Shown here piece after piece: positions 9,582-18,021 of a stretch of 64,000 nucleotides of DNA (the stretch's first letter is position 1; every line of letters begins with the position of its first letter). The notes beneath the pieces were generated by a model, which saw nothing but the letters and a program-made list of their open reading frames with translations, was not told where the DNA came from and made no database searches. The stretch lies in contig NZ_NOXU01000018.1 of NCBI RefSeq assembly GCF_002251795.1, positions 26,231 through 90,230 on the forward strand, written 5' to 3'. Source of the DNA: Niveispirillum lacus (GTDB taxonomy: Bacteria > Pseudomonadota > Alphaproteobacteria > Azospirillales > Azospirillaceae). Made by a program: the position numbers and the translations under genes.

Positions 9582-11160
9582 TCAGGCATTTGCCTTCCAG
9601 TTCCATGGCAATAGGTCGGCGATGGCCTTTGCGGGATGGTCGTGGATGCGGGCGAGGGTGTCGGCGAGCCAGGCTTGGGGATCGACGTCGTTGAGCTTTG
9701 CGGTCTCGATGAGGGTGTATATGGCGGCAGCCCTGTTGCCGCCGGCATCGGAGCCGCAGAAGGTCCAATTCCGGCGTCCGACGGCGATGCCGCGCAGGGC
9801 GCGTTCGGCGGCATTGTTCGACAGGCAGATGCGCCCATCCTCCAGGAACCGGGTCATGGCGCCCCAACGTTTCAAGGCATAATCCATGGCCTTGGCAGGA
9901 TCCGACTTGGGCGACAGACTGGCACGGGCGTGGCGCAGACATTGCTCCAGATCGTCGATCAGGGGACGGCTTTTCTCCTGGCGGGTTTCGGCACGTTCCG
10001 CGATGGCGCGACCGTTGATGGTGCGCTCGATGGCGAACAACGCGTCGATGCGCTTCACGGCCTCGGCTGCAAGGGGTGACTTTCCATCCTTGGCCAGATC
10101 AAAGAACCGGCGGCGGACATGGCTCCAACATCCGGCCTCCAGGAGGGGACCGGGCTTGCGGGCGGGGTCGTAGAGGCCGGCATAGCCGCTATAGGCGTCG
10201 GCCTGGAATATTCCGGCCCAGCCGGCAAGGTGGCGCTGCGGATGCTCGCCGGCACGGGTGCGGGCATAATGGTAGAGGGCGGCGGGAGGATCGCTACCGC
10301 CGAACGGTCGATCATCCCGCACATAGACCCATAGTCGGCCGGTGGCGGCCTTGCCCTTAGCCAGAACCGGCACCGGCGTGTCATCGCCATGGAGACGATC
10401 AGCCGCCAGAACGTGGGAGCGTATCGCCGCCACCAGCGGGGCCAGGGTTGCCGCCGCCGCGCCGACCCAGTCGGCCAGAGTGGAAACGTCCAGGTCGACC
10501 CCTTCCCGGGCATAGGCGGCACTCTGCCGGTGCAGCGGCAGATGTTGGGCATATTTCCCGGCCAGCACCATGGCCAGCAGGTTCGGCCCGGCCCGGCCAC
10601 GCCGGATCGGATGGGAGGGCGCCGGCGTCTGGCTCACCGCCTCGCAGGACCGGCAGGCGAACTTCTCCCGCACATGCTGCACCACCTTCCAGCGGCGGGG
10701 TTCGCATTCCAGGCTTTCCAGCACGTCCTCGCCGATCTTACGCAAGGCATCGCCGCCGCAGCGCTCGCAGACACAAGGCCCCGGATGCACGATCCGCTCC
10801 CGTGGCAGCGCCTCTGGCAGCGGCCGCCGGGCCGGCTTGCGCGGCGTGCCGGCAAGGGTGGGGGCGGGCGTGCTGAGTTCGCCGGCCACCTCTTTCTCGG
10901 CGCTGGTCTCCTCCAACTCCTCCAGTTGCAGTTCCAACTGCTCCACCAGCAGCCGGCCCCGCTCCGAGGATTGGCCGTAAAGCTCCCGCCGGGCCTTGGC
11001 CAGGGCCAGACGCAGCCGTTCAATCTCGATCGCCCGTTCGCCGGCCTGTTGGCGCGCCGTCGGCCAATTCCCCCTGCAACGCCAGGATCAGCGCATGGGC
11101 CGCCGCCAGGTCGGCGGGCAGGGTGTTGGCAGCGAGGGCAGGAGGATTGGGGCTGGACAT
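9582..11160 (-). pseudogene. tnpC: IS66 transposase TnpC, frameshifted near N-terminus
   Basis: The protein starts at 11160 (MSSPNPPALAANTL) and reads into LQGELAD, then breaks. One extra base at about 11055-11062 shifts the frame, after which the expected coiled-coil (ERAIEIERLRLALAKARREL) and the rest of TnpC continue in another frame down to 9582. The C-terminal 454 residues are intact and carry the zinc-binding CERCGG segment, the DDE-domain RLHGDDTPVPVLAKG, and the tail LSNNAAERALRGIAVG. An internal start at 10946 could give an N-truncated protein that would lack the leucine-rich N-terminal part. One base insertion may also be a sequencing error. Confidence 0.85.
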
Positions 11161-11202
11161 GGAGGCATTGAATCATGCCCACGCCCTCTTGTCTGCAGCT
11201 TT

Positions 11203-11550
11203 TCAGCCCGCCCGTTCGGGCCGGGCCGTGTGTTGCGGCAGCCGCCAGTCGATCCCTTCCAACAGATAGCCCAACTGGGCCGGGCTCAGCGTCACCGCCC
11301 CGTCCACCACCGACGGCCAGATGAACCGGCCGCGCTCCAGGCGCTTGGTGAACAGACAAGCCCCCTGGCCGTCATGCCAGATGACCTTCACCAGGTCGCC
11401 GCGGCGACCGCGAAAGACGAACAGGTGACCGCCATGGGGATCGCGCCCCAGAACCTCCTGGACCTGTCGGGCAAGGCTGTCGAAACCCTTGCGCATGTCC
11501 GTCCGGCCCGTCGCCAGCCACACATGCACCCCCGGCGGGATCGGGATCAT
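11203..11550 (-). CDS. tnpB: IS66 accessory protein TnpB
   Basis: A 115-residue protein of the IS66 Orf2 type: MIPIPPGVHVWLATGRTDMR at the start, then HLFVFRGRRGDLVKVIWHDG and RFIWPSVVDG. Family members are always about 115 residues and are required for IS66 transposition, but the activity is not understood. Its ATG overlaps the TnpA stop (ATGA). Confidence 0.93.
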   Translation of the reverse strand: MIPIPPGVHVWLATGRTDMRKGFDSLARQVQEVLGRDPHGGHLFVFRGRRGDLVKVIWHDGQGACLFTKRLERGRFIWPSVVDGAVTLSPAQLGYLLEGIDWRLPQHTARPERAG

Positions 11551-11963
11551 CCAGCATCTCCGGCTGCCCGGATCACCGCCTTGGCCAGCGCCAGATCCAC
11601 CGACCCCCGCAGCCGCACCTCGACCCCGCCGGGCAGAAGCACCGAGATCTCCGCGACCAATGCTGCGGGTGGGCTGGGGGCTGGTATCGTCGCCTCCACG
11701 ACCGGCACGGCCATCGGCTCATCCACAGGCGCAAGCTGGACCGGCGCGAACACCGGAACCGGACTGTCGACCGTCGAAACCGATGCGCCCAATTGCCGAC
11801 GCCACCGGTATAGCAGGCTCTCGTGGACCCCGAACCGCCGGGCAACCTCCTTGACCACAATGCCGGGCCTGAACGCCGCCTCCACCAGCCGGGCCTTCTC
11901 CGCGTCCGACCACTTTCGACGCCGCTCGGTGCCCGTCAGAACTTCCAGCCGCTGATAAGCCAT
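11547..11963 (-). CDS. tnpA: IS66 accessory protein TnpA (HTH)
   Basis: A 138-residue protein with an N-terminal HTH of the transposase-8 type (RRKWSDAEKARLVEAAFRPG, then VARRFGVHESLLYRWRRQLG). It probably binds the element ends. The ATG at 11963 is used here; a GTG at 11975 would add four residues (MANV). The Pro/Val-rich middle and the C-terminal EVRLRGSVDLALAKAVIRA segment are typical of this group. Confidence 0.92.
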   Translation of the reverse strand: MAYQRLEVLTGTERRRKWSDAEKARLVEAAFRPGIVVKEVARRFGVHESLLYRWRRQLGASVSTVDSPVPVFAPVQLAPVDEPMAVPVVEATIPAPSPPAALVAEISVLLPGGVEVRLRGSVDLALAKAVIRAAGDAG

Positions 11964-12092
11964 CACGTTTGCCACTCGTTTGCGTCCGCGCTATCGCGCT
12001 TACGCAAAGACTCCCAGCTACCGACCACCAAACACAAGGCGGCTCACACCGGACGCGTACGCTTGGTTCGGCCTTATTGAAGGACGACCGAC

Positions 12093-12377
12093 ATGACGGG
12101 ACAGAGGAAGCGATATTCAGCTGATTTCAAGGCGAAGGTGGCACTGGAGGCGATCCGGGGCGAGTTGACGATGGCGCAGCTTGTGTCGAAGCATGGTGTT
12201 CACCAGACGATGATCAACGCTTGGCGTAAGCAGGCGATCGAGGGGATGGCGGCGTCGTTTTCTGGCAAGGCCGAGGCCACGCCGCTGGTTGAGGCGGCCG
12301 AGATTGACCGGCTGCATGCCAAGATCGGTCAGTTGGTTGTGGAGCGGGATTTTTTGCGCAAGGCCTCCGGTCGATGA
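12093..12377 (+). CDS. IS3-family transposase OrfA
   Basis: A 94-residue protein with the IS3 OrfA HTH (KRYSADFKAKVALEAIRGEL, then LVSKHGVHQTMINAWRKQAI) and a short leucine-zipper C-terminus ending DFLRKASGR. It overlaps orfB by four bases (ATGA); in IS3 elements OrfA and OrfB are normally joined by programmed frameshifting. Intact in itself, but the element is inactive because orfB is split. Confidence 0.9.
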   Translation: MTGQRKRYSADFKAKVALEAIRGELTMAQLVSKHGVHQTMINAWRKQAIEGMAASFSGKAEATPLVEAAEIDRLHAKIGQLVVERDFLRKASGR

Positions 12378-12947
12378 GCGCCGGTCGGAGGCGGGAGATG
12401 GTGGATCGGTCACATCCTGGCTTGTCGGTTGTCCGACAATGCGCCCTGCTGTCGATCAGCCGGTCACATTATTACGGGCCGGTACGGGGCGAGAGTGCTG
12501 AGAACCTAGCGCTGATGCGGCTGATCGATGCCCAGTTCCTGGAAACGCCCTGGTACGGGAGCCGGCAGATGACCCATCATCTGCGGCGCCAGGGTCATGT
12601 CGTCAATCGCAAGCGGGTGCGCCGGCTGATGGGCCGGATGGGGTTGGCAGCCATCTACCAGCGGCCAAAGACCAGCGTTCCCCACCCAGAGCACAAGATC
12701 TGGCCCTACTTGCTGCGGGATATGACCATCGACCGGCCGGACCATGTCTGGTGTACGGACATCACCTACATTCCCATGCGACGGGGTTTCCTGTACCTGA
12801 TCGCCGTGATGGACTGGGCATCGCGCAGGGTGCTGGCCTGGAGGCTATCCAACAGCATGGACATTGATTTCTGCCTGGAGGCCCTGCGGGATGCCATGGC
12901 CCGACACGGCAAACCGGAAATCTTCAACACCGACAGTCAGTGTATCG

Positions 12948-13163
12948 AGGCCAGCTATCGGATTGGTCTCACTCCTACTGCGATAGGGCCTATCTTGGCT
13001 GACACCGCAAGGCATCTCGACGCGGCGTGACCCGAACACCGATCGACCCACGACCCGTGTCTTTCCCTGGAACTGTCGGCCGTACGAGATGCTTTGCGGC
13101 GAGGTTTCGCCTCGCTGGCGCATGTGACCCGAGAAGGGCCTGACATTCTGTCACGTGACTGTC
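12948..13163 (+). ncRNA. Putative bridge RNA of the IS110 element
   Basis: Read by hand from the 5' non-coding region. A 5' hairpin pairs AGGCC and CTATCG (12948-12960) with CGATAG and GGCCT (12981-12991). A 15-bp stem (13005-13019 with 13085-13099, one G-U pair) encloses a 65-base loop containing AACACCGAT (13035-13043), a small hairpin CACG-ACC-CGTG (13049-13059) and CCCTGG (13065-13070). The first equals the left side of the insertion site (AACACCGAC, 12926-12934) apart from a final wobble. The second is the reverse complement of the right side (CCAGGG, 14327-14332). A second loop has AGAAGGGC (13132-13139), identical to the right end of the element (14317-14324), then a hairpin TGACA-TTC-TGTCA (13141-13153), then TGACTG (13156-13161), the reverse complement of the left end CAGTCA (12934-12939). 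This is the guide-hairpin-guide order known for IS110-group bridge RNAs. Transcript ends are unknown. Confidence 0.75.
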
Positions 13164-13225
13164 TTGTCCAGGCGTCCCGCCCTGCGAAACCGCTCACCAT
13201 CTCGATCAATGGTTTCGAAGGGGGC

Positions 13226-14311
13226 ATGATGGTGTTGATTGAAGCTGAACGGACCCGCCGGATCGTCGGTGGCGTCGATACGCACAAGGACCTCCACGTC
13301 GCCGCCGTCGTCGATGAAAGCGACAAACTGCTTGGCACCAGCAGTTTCGCGACCACAAGGCAGGGCTATCGCCAAATGGTGACCTGGATGCGGTCCTTCG
13401 GCACACTCCACCGCGTGGGGGTCGAGGCCACCGGCACCTATGGTGCTGGCCTGTTACGCCATCTTCAGGCCGCAGGGATAGAAGTCCTGGAAGTGACGTC
13501 ACCGGACAAGGTTGATCGGCGACGACGTGGCAAGAGCGACGATCTCGATGCCGAAGCTGCGGCCCACGCCGCCTTTACCGGTAAGCGTGTTGCCACGCCG
13601 AAGCGGCGCGATGGCATGATCGAAGCCCTGCGTGTTCTCAAGTCCTGCCGGAATACGGCGGTGGCAGCACGTCGCGTTACCCTTCAGATGATCAGCAGTA
13701 CCATTGTCGCGGCGCCGGAGGAATTGCGTGACATGTTGCGGACAATGACACGCATGCGACTTGTCCGGACATTGGCTGCTTGGCGGCCCGATCTCACAGA
13801 CTATCGCAACCCGCTCTCAGCCTATCGGATCGCGCTGAAATCCCTCGCCCGGCGATATGTCGAATTGCATGATGAGATCGCCGAACTTGATACCATGATC
13901 GCAAGTATTGTCGGTGAACTCGTCCCCGACCTGGTCGCGCGCAATGCCATCGGCCATGAGACGGCGGCTCAGCTTCTCATCACCGCCGGTGACAATCCGG
14001 AGCGGCTGTCCTCTGAGGCCAGCTTTGCTGCGCTTTGCGGAGTAAGCCCTGTTCCGGCATCGTCCGGGAAAATAGTCAGGCATCGATTGAACCGCGGTGG
14101 GGACCGAGCCGCCAACAGCGCCCTGCACATTATCGCCATCGGTCGTCTTCGGACTGACAGTCGGACCCAGGCCTATGTTGCCCGCCGGATAGCTGACGGG
14201 CACTCCAAGTTAGAAGCTATTCGCTGCCTCAAGCGCTACATCGCCCGGGAGGTCTTTACCATCATCCGAAGGCGACAGCGTGACATCAACGAGACACAGC
14301 TCGCTGCTTGA
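13226..14311 (+). CDS. IS110-family transposase (DEDD recombinase)
   Basis: A 361-residue protein from the ATG at 13226 (or 13229), which is preceded by GAAGGGGGC. The N-terminal DEDD RuvC-like domain shows IVGGVDTHKDLHVAAVVDE, the Glu in VGVEATGTYGAGLLRHL, and the Asp pair in GKSDDLDAEAAA. The C-terminal transposase-20 domain has FAALCGVSPVPASSGK and LNRGGDRAANSALHIIA, where the catalytic Ser lies. It appears complete, so this copy may still be active. It would act with the RNA encoded just upstream. Confidence 0.93.
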   Translation: MMVLIEAERTRRIVGGVDTHKDLHVAAVVDESDKLLGTSSFATTRQGYRQMVTWMRSFGTLHRVGVEATGTYGAGLLRHLQAAGIEVLEVTSPDKVDRRRRGKSDDLDAEAAAHAAFTGKRVATPKRRDGMIEALRVLKSCRNTAVAARRVTLQMISSTIVAAPEELRDMLRTMTRMRLVRTLAAWRPDLTDYRNPLSAYRIALKSLARRYVELHDEIAELDTMIASIVGELVPDLVARNAIGHETAAQLLITAGDNPERLSSEASFAALCGVSPVPASSGKIVRHRLNRGGDRAANSALHIIAIGRLRTDSRTQAYVARRIADGHSKLEAIRCLKRYIAREVFTIIRRRQRDINETQLAA

Positions 14312-14666
14312 CACATAGAAGGGCTTCCAGGGCGGCCAATTCACCAGCCCGAGGTTCACCGGCATCTTGACCGATGCCGGTATCAAGGTTTCCATGGATG
14401 GAAGAGGCCGCTGGATGGACAATTTGTTCATCGAACGGCTCTGGCGGTCACTGAAATACGAATGCGTCTATCTCCACGCTTTCGAGACCGGCAGCGAGGC
14501 CAGGGCCGGGATCGGACGCTGGATCGATTACTACAATAACCAACGCCCACATTCCGCGCTCGGGGGACAGACACCCGACGAGGCATACAGGCAAAGGGCG
14601 GACAGACTGTGTTTGGCGGCGTGAACTGAACAGGACCAAGCTTAACGCCGAACAAAAACTGTCCGC

Positions 14667-15002
14667 TCACCGGGGACCAGCTCTCCGTCCGGCGGGCCCA
14701 AGGCGCCAGAACCTTGGGATCGAAGCGCCTGTGAATACGCGGCGCCCGCAGAGCACGGCATCGCAGAAGAAACGGCGGGCCCGCAGCACAAGCTCAACAC
14801 GTCGACCGGTTGTCTGCAGGTCCGCCAGCCGCCGATGATATCGGCTATGGATCCGACCAGACCGCGTTCCGCATCCGGGACAGGCGCTCATCGCCGTGAC
14901 CGGGCTTATGGTAAGCCGCACCATTCCATCATCGTCGGTGATGTCCTTGATGGCCATGCCGGCAACGTCGAACATTGAGTGTGGTAAGCCTGAGCGCATC
15001 AT
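14667..15002 (-). pseudogene. ISL3-family transposase N-terminal fragment
   Basis: The minus-strand frame contains CPGCGTRSGRIHSRYHRRLA followed by DLQTTGRRVELVLRARRFFC, the zinc-ribbon N-terminal domain of ISL3-family transposases. The catalytic domain is absent: after RVFTGASIPRFWR the frame runs into the right end of the IS3 element. A fragment only. Confidence 0.75.
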
Positions 15003-15091
15003 GCTGATCCCTATGGAAAACGCACTCCAGAGGAATCCCGAATTTCATCAAAATTGAGTCAGAGCCACTTTTCCACGCCGGATAACAGCGT

Positions 15092-15256
15092 GTTATCGGC
15101 GCCGTGGCCGGCACCCTGATTGCCCGGGCGACCCAGGCCATTGCCTTCGGCGCAACGGCAGAGGATATCGCGCTGAGCTGCCACGCCCGTCCCACGCACC
15201 CGGAGGCGCTGAAAGAAGCGGCAATGGCGGCCGTTGGCAAACTGATTCATCTGTGA
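15092..15256 (+). pseudogene. lpd: Dihydrolipoamide dehydrogenase 3' fragment
   Basis: The last 54 codons read ...TLIARATQAIAFGATAEDIA, LSCHARPTHPEALKEAAMAA and GKLIHL before the stop. This is the dimerisation-domain end of dihydrolipoyl dehydrogenase, where the family has a conserved CHAHPT motif bearing the catalytic His. Everything upstream is missing and replaced by the ISL3 fragment. It is a scar of a deletion or transposition that removed the rest of the gene. Confidence 0.75.
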
Positions 15257-15269
15257 GGGATCAAGGGCG

Positions 15270-15863
15270 TCAGATCCCCTTGATCCCCTTCAGCACCATA
15301 CCGGTGGACATGTCAGCGATCTCGTCGGCGCCCAGAGGGCCGGTGGGCTTCATCCAAGTATGGGTCCAGTTGATCATGCCGAAGAACAGCATTGCCGCCG
15401 TTCGCCGATGCGCGGCGTCGTGGATCAGCGGCGGATGCAGGGCCCCCAAGATTTCCTCGACCAGTGTCACCAGTGCGCGCTGGCCGGCCACTATCTCTGC
15501 CCGGCGTTTCGGGGGCAGATGCGCCAAATCGTTCAGCAGCACCTTCTGCCGCGACGCGGCGCCGATATAGAGTCTCATGAACCGCCGCGCCAGTTCCCGC
15601 AGGCGGACGGCGGGGTCTGGACCCATGGCGGCGACATCCGTTGCGGCCGACGTCAATTGTTCGACATGCGAGGCCATGACGGCGTGAAGGATATCCTCCT
15701 TTGACGGATAATAATGGTATATCAGCGACTTGGAGGTCTGGCAGGCTTCTGCCAGGTCGGCGACGGAACTGCCCAGGTAGCCCTTCACCGCGAAGAGGTC
15801 CGCCGCCCGGTCGATGATCGCCTCGCGCCGCTGCTCGTAATCTGCCGACTGCTTGCGTGCCAT
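15270..15863 (-). CDS. paaR: TetR-family regulator, PaaR-like
   Basis: A 197-residue protein with an N-terminal TetR HTH (RREAIIDRAADLFAVKGYLG, then VADLAEACQTSKSLIYHYYP) and a C-terminal ligand domain containing HTWMKPTGPLGADEIADMST. It is divergent from paaY and sits at the edge of the paa genes, so it is the best candidate for the phenylacetyl-CoA-responsive repressor PaaR, which is known in proteobacteria without paaX. Candidate operators lie before paaA and between paaH and paaG. No clear palindrome is visible in its own 83-base upstream gap. The symbol is inferred from context. Confidence 0.8.
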   Translation of the reverse strand: MARKQSADYEQRREAIIDRAADLFAVKGYLGSSVADLAEACQTSKSLIYHYYPSKEDILHAVMASHVEQLTSAATDVAAMGPDPAVRLRELARRFMRLYIGAASRQKVLLNDLAHLPPKRRAEIVAGQRALVTLVEEILGALHPPLIHDAAHRRTAAMLFFGMINWTHTWMKPTGPLGADEIADMSTGMVLKGIKGI

Positions 15864-15946
15864 GCCCTACTCAACCCCGGAAACCCTCCTGCCGGTGATG
15901 AACCATAAGTCCTCCTCAGGCAACAGGAAATCAAGGAAGCAAGTCA

Positions 15947-16546
15947 ATGCCCTGCTATAGTTTCGCCGGCCTCGTCCCCGTGGTCGACCCCGCGGCCTTC
16001 GTCCATCCCACGGCCGTCCTAATCGGTGACGTCATCGTCGGCCCCGGCTGCTATATCGGGCCCGGTGCCGCCCTGCGCGGCGATCTGGGCCGGCTAATCG
16101 TGCAGCGCGGGGCCAATGTCCAGGATAATTGCGTCATGCATTCCTTCCCCGGCAAGGAATGCGTGGTGGAGGAGGATGGGCATGTCGGCCATGGCGCCGT
16201 GCTGCATGGCTGCCGCGTCGGGCGCAATGCCCTGGTCGGCATGAATGCCGTCGTCATGGACAATGCGGTGGTGGGAGAGGAAGCCTTGGTGGCCGCCATG
16301 TCCTTCGTGAAGGCCGGGATGCAAATCCCGCCGCGCGTGATGGTGGCAGGTACTCCGGCCCGTGTGGTGCGCGAACTGACTAAAAAGGAGATCGAATGGA
16401 AAAGCCAGGGGACGGCCGAATATCGTGAGATCGCTCGCCGCTGCCTAGCCACGCTGGCCGAGGTGACGCCCCTGACGGAAATGGAGAGTGACCGCCCCCG
16501 GCTGGGGGGCGGCCATGTGACCCTGGCTGAGGCGCAGAGAAATTAG
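15947..16546 (+). CDS. paaY: PaaY, gamma-carbonic-anhydrase-fold thioesterase
   Basis: A 199-residue left-handed beta-helix (hexapeptide repeat) protein, matching PaaY in length and sequence. Visible motifs include [20 protein letters not shown] and [20 protein letters not shown]. The metal-binding His residues lie in MHSFPG and [16 protein letters not shown] segments. PaaY is a phenylacetate-pathway thioesterase thought to relieve CoA trapping in dead-end products such as 2-hydroxycyclohepta-1,4,6-triene-1-formyl-CoA. It is the first gene on its strand, divergent from the TetR regulator; an IS110 remnant begins right after its stop codon and may have separated it from other genes. Confidence 0.9.
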   Translation: MPCYSFAGLVPVVDPAAFVHPTAVLIGDVIVGPGCYIGPGAALRGDLGRLIVQRGANVQDNCVMHSFPGKECVVEEDGHVGHGAVLHGCRVGRNALVGMNAVVMDNAVVGEEALVAAMSFVKAGMQIPPRVMVAGTPARVVRELTKKEIEWKSQGTAEYREIARRCLATLAEVTPLTEMESDRPRLGGGHVTLAEAQRN

Positions 16547-17364
16547 AAGCGGTGTCCATGCTGGGCTGATGGCGGCCGGGTTTGAGATGGTGCTGCTGGA
16601 AACCCGGCTTGTGAAGGCGGCGCTGTCGGCGATGACGGTGAAGACAGACCAGACGGACGCCCGTGGGATTGCGCGCATGGTGCGGATGGGCTGGTACCGG
16701 CCGGTGCATTGCAAGACGGCCAGCGCGCAGGAGGTGCGGGCGTTGCTGGTTGCACGCAAGCTTTTGGTGACCAAGCTCCTGGATCTGGAGTCCTGTATCG
16801 GCAGCATTCTGGGGGGCGGGCTGAAGACGGGTGCCGTGACCAAGCCCCGGTTCGAGGCCCGGGTCCGTGAACTGATCGCTGGGCATCATCCTATGCTGGG
16901 GCAGGTGATGACGCCGATGCTGGCCGCGCGCGGCGCCATGCGGACGGAGCTTACCAAGCTACACCAGCATCTGATGACGGTTCCCGGCGTCGGGCCGTTT
17001 GTGGCGTTGACCTTCCGCTCGGCGGTAGACAACCCGGCCGGGCTCGCCAATTCGAAGGCGGTAGGCGCACATTTCGGTCTCACACCGACTAAGTATCAGT
17101 CGGGTGAGACCGATGTGACTGAGCGGATCAGCAAGGTCGGCGACGACATGGTAAGCACGGCCTTCTTCGAGGCATCCAGCGCGATGCTGCGTCAGAATAT
17201 GCGCTTCTCCAGCCTGAAGCGGCGGGCGATGGAGATTGCCAAGCGCCGGGGGGCTGAAGCGAGCGAAGGTGGCGCTAGCCAGAAAGCTCGCCACCGTCCT
17301 GCATCGCAGGTGGGGTGACGGTACGATCTTCCGCTGGGGCAAGGAGGCGGCGATGGCAGCCTAA
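16547..17364 (+). pseudogene. IS110-family transposase remnant (N-terminus lost, frameshifted)
   Basis: The frame enters at AGFEMVLLETRLVKAALSAM, so the first ~60 residues with the first acidic residue are missing. It continues through KTDQTDARGIARMVRMGW, the transposase-20 part (LMTVPGVGPFVALTF, then GAHFGLTPTKYQSGETD), and then breaks at a run of six G at 17248-17253. In the next frame the proper ending [19 protein letters not shown] continues to a TAA at 17362-17364. It is a different IS110 type from the copy at 12935. It begins one base after the paaY stop codon. Confidence 0.85.
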
Positions 17365-17704
17365 AACGAAACTGAGTTCGGGCGGGGGTGCTCCCGCCCT
17401 CATGAGGACCCGACGCCAGGACGCGGGAACCGGTGAACCCGCTTTCCGGGCAGTGCGACGATCAAGGTCGGAAGCACGCGTTTTAGATCGGCTCGCCGGT
17501 TCCTCTTTGACCCCATGATGTGGGGGCGTTGGTGCCGACCACGGACAGAAGCATGAACTCGGCGGCGTGACGTTCGCTCAGGAGGCTTGACACCGAGAGG
17601 CCCCATGCAGAAGATCAGTGAGTGCTGGCGTTAGCACCCAAACTCCACAGCTGATCAAAGGGTTAGGGCTACACCCGCCAGCTTGACGAATCTGCCGGGT
17701 TAGG
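17365..17704. repeat. 3' non-coding part of the IS110/IS1111-type remnant
   Basis: This gene-free stretch holds an inverted repeat close to the transposase end (GGGCGGG...CCCGCCC, near 17380-17395) and a segment at about 17562-17605 that reappears, inverted, at about 29100-29145. The shared core includes CGGCGGCGTGACG and GGCTTGACACCGA. Long structured 3' regions are typical of the IS1111 group of IS110, where the bridge RNA lies after the transposase. The exact right end was not found. Confidence 0.5.
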
Positions 17705-18007
17705 TCACTCCGCTTCCGTCACTACCAGAGTGACGATGTCGCGGGCGAAGCCCATCAGGTCCTTGCCCGCGGCCCGGTTCTCCGGCGATTTCATGGCCGC
17801 GTCGAAGCTGACCGCGTCGGCGTACTGCATCTCCACGATCATGAAGAAGGCGGGCTCACCGCCCATGGGCGAGGCCGTGACGCGGTTGACGATGGTACGC
17901 AGCAGGCCCGGCACCTTCTCCACCAGCGGCAGGTGGACCTCGTTGTAGTGCTTCAGGAAGGCCTCGACATCGTCGGGCTTGCGGTAGAGTGCGATCAGCT
18001 TCTTCAT
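17705..18007 (-). CDS. EthD-family protein
   Basis: A 100-residue protein of the EthD fold (dimeric alpha-beta barrel): MKKLIALYRKPDDVEAFLKH, YNEVHLPLVEKVPGLLR, then FFMIVEMQYADAVSFDAAMK. EthD-like proteins are small auxiliaries or isomerase/decarboxylase-like enzymes in aromatic pathways; the role here is unknown. It is the last gene of the paaABCDEF operon, 14 bases after paaF. Confidence 0.82.
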   Translation of the reverse strand: MKKLIALYRKPDDVEAFLKHYNEVHLPLVEKVPGLLRTIVNRVTASPMGGEPAFFMIVEMQYADAVSFDAAMKSPENRAAGKDLMGFARDIVTLVVTEAE

Positions 18008-18021
18008 GGGGCGTGCCTTTC

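Larger units (their letters stand above)
9559..12060 (-). mobile_element. IS66-family insertion sequence (copy with frameshifted transposase)
   Basis: A 2502-base element with terminal inverted repeats: GTAAGCATCCGGCGCAGGCC from 9559 and, on the other strand from 12060, GTACGCGTCCGGTGTGAGCC. It encodes TnpA, TnpB and TnpC on the minus strand in the usual order. The eight bases on the two sides (CTTAAAGA and GCTTGGTT) differ, so no target duplication remains. Its right end abuts the IS3-family element directly. Confidence 0.88.
12935..14327 (+). mobile_element. IS110-family insertion sequence inside IS3 orfB
   Basis: About 1393 bases inserted after the NTD codons of IS3 orfB, with coding sequence resuming at once on the other side. 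There are no terminal inverted repeats and no long target duplication, as expected for IS110. The long 5' non-coding part (291 bases before the transposase start) and very short 3' part (16 bases) place it in the IS110 group rather than the IS1111 group. The junctions can be read with a shared CA dinucleotide core (12934-12935 and 14328-14329). Confidence 0.9.
12374..14624 (+). pseudogene. IS3-family transposase OrfB split by IS110 insertion
   Basis: The first part (12374-12934) carries the HTH_21 region (YGSRQMTHHLRRQGHVVNRK) and the first two thirds of the rve integrase core, with the first Asp in HVWCTDITYIP, ending EIFNTD. The second part resumes at 14328 with QGGQFTSPRFTGILTDAG, then the catalytic Glu in NLFIERLWRSLKYE, and ends YNNQRPHSALGGQTPDEAY. 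The break falls exactly where an IS110 element has entered, between the second catalytic Asp (NTD) and the following QGGQFT. Confidence 0.92.
12061..14660 (+). mobile_element. IS3-family insertion sequence, interrupted by IS110 element
   Basis: Two overlapping transposase frames (orfA, orfB) on the plus strand. Imperfect inverted ends, of the form GTTCGGC-TTA, can be seen near 12065 and, on the other strand, near 14655; the outer limits are approximate because the left side abuts the IS66 end at 12060. Removing the IS110 element (12935-14327) leaves about 1.2 kb, a normal IS3 size. Confidence 0.75.

Noticed and set aside
9551..12068. Target-site duplication around the IS66 element
   Set aside because: CTTAAAGA and GCTTGGTT on the two sides are unrelated.
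13177..13184. CCGCCCTG as the right target guide of the bridge RNA
   Set aside because: It also complements the right flank, but lies outside the stem-enclosed target loop, 135 bases from the left guide. CCCTGG at 13065-13070 is inside the loop and better placed.
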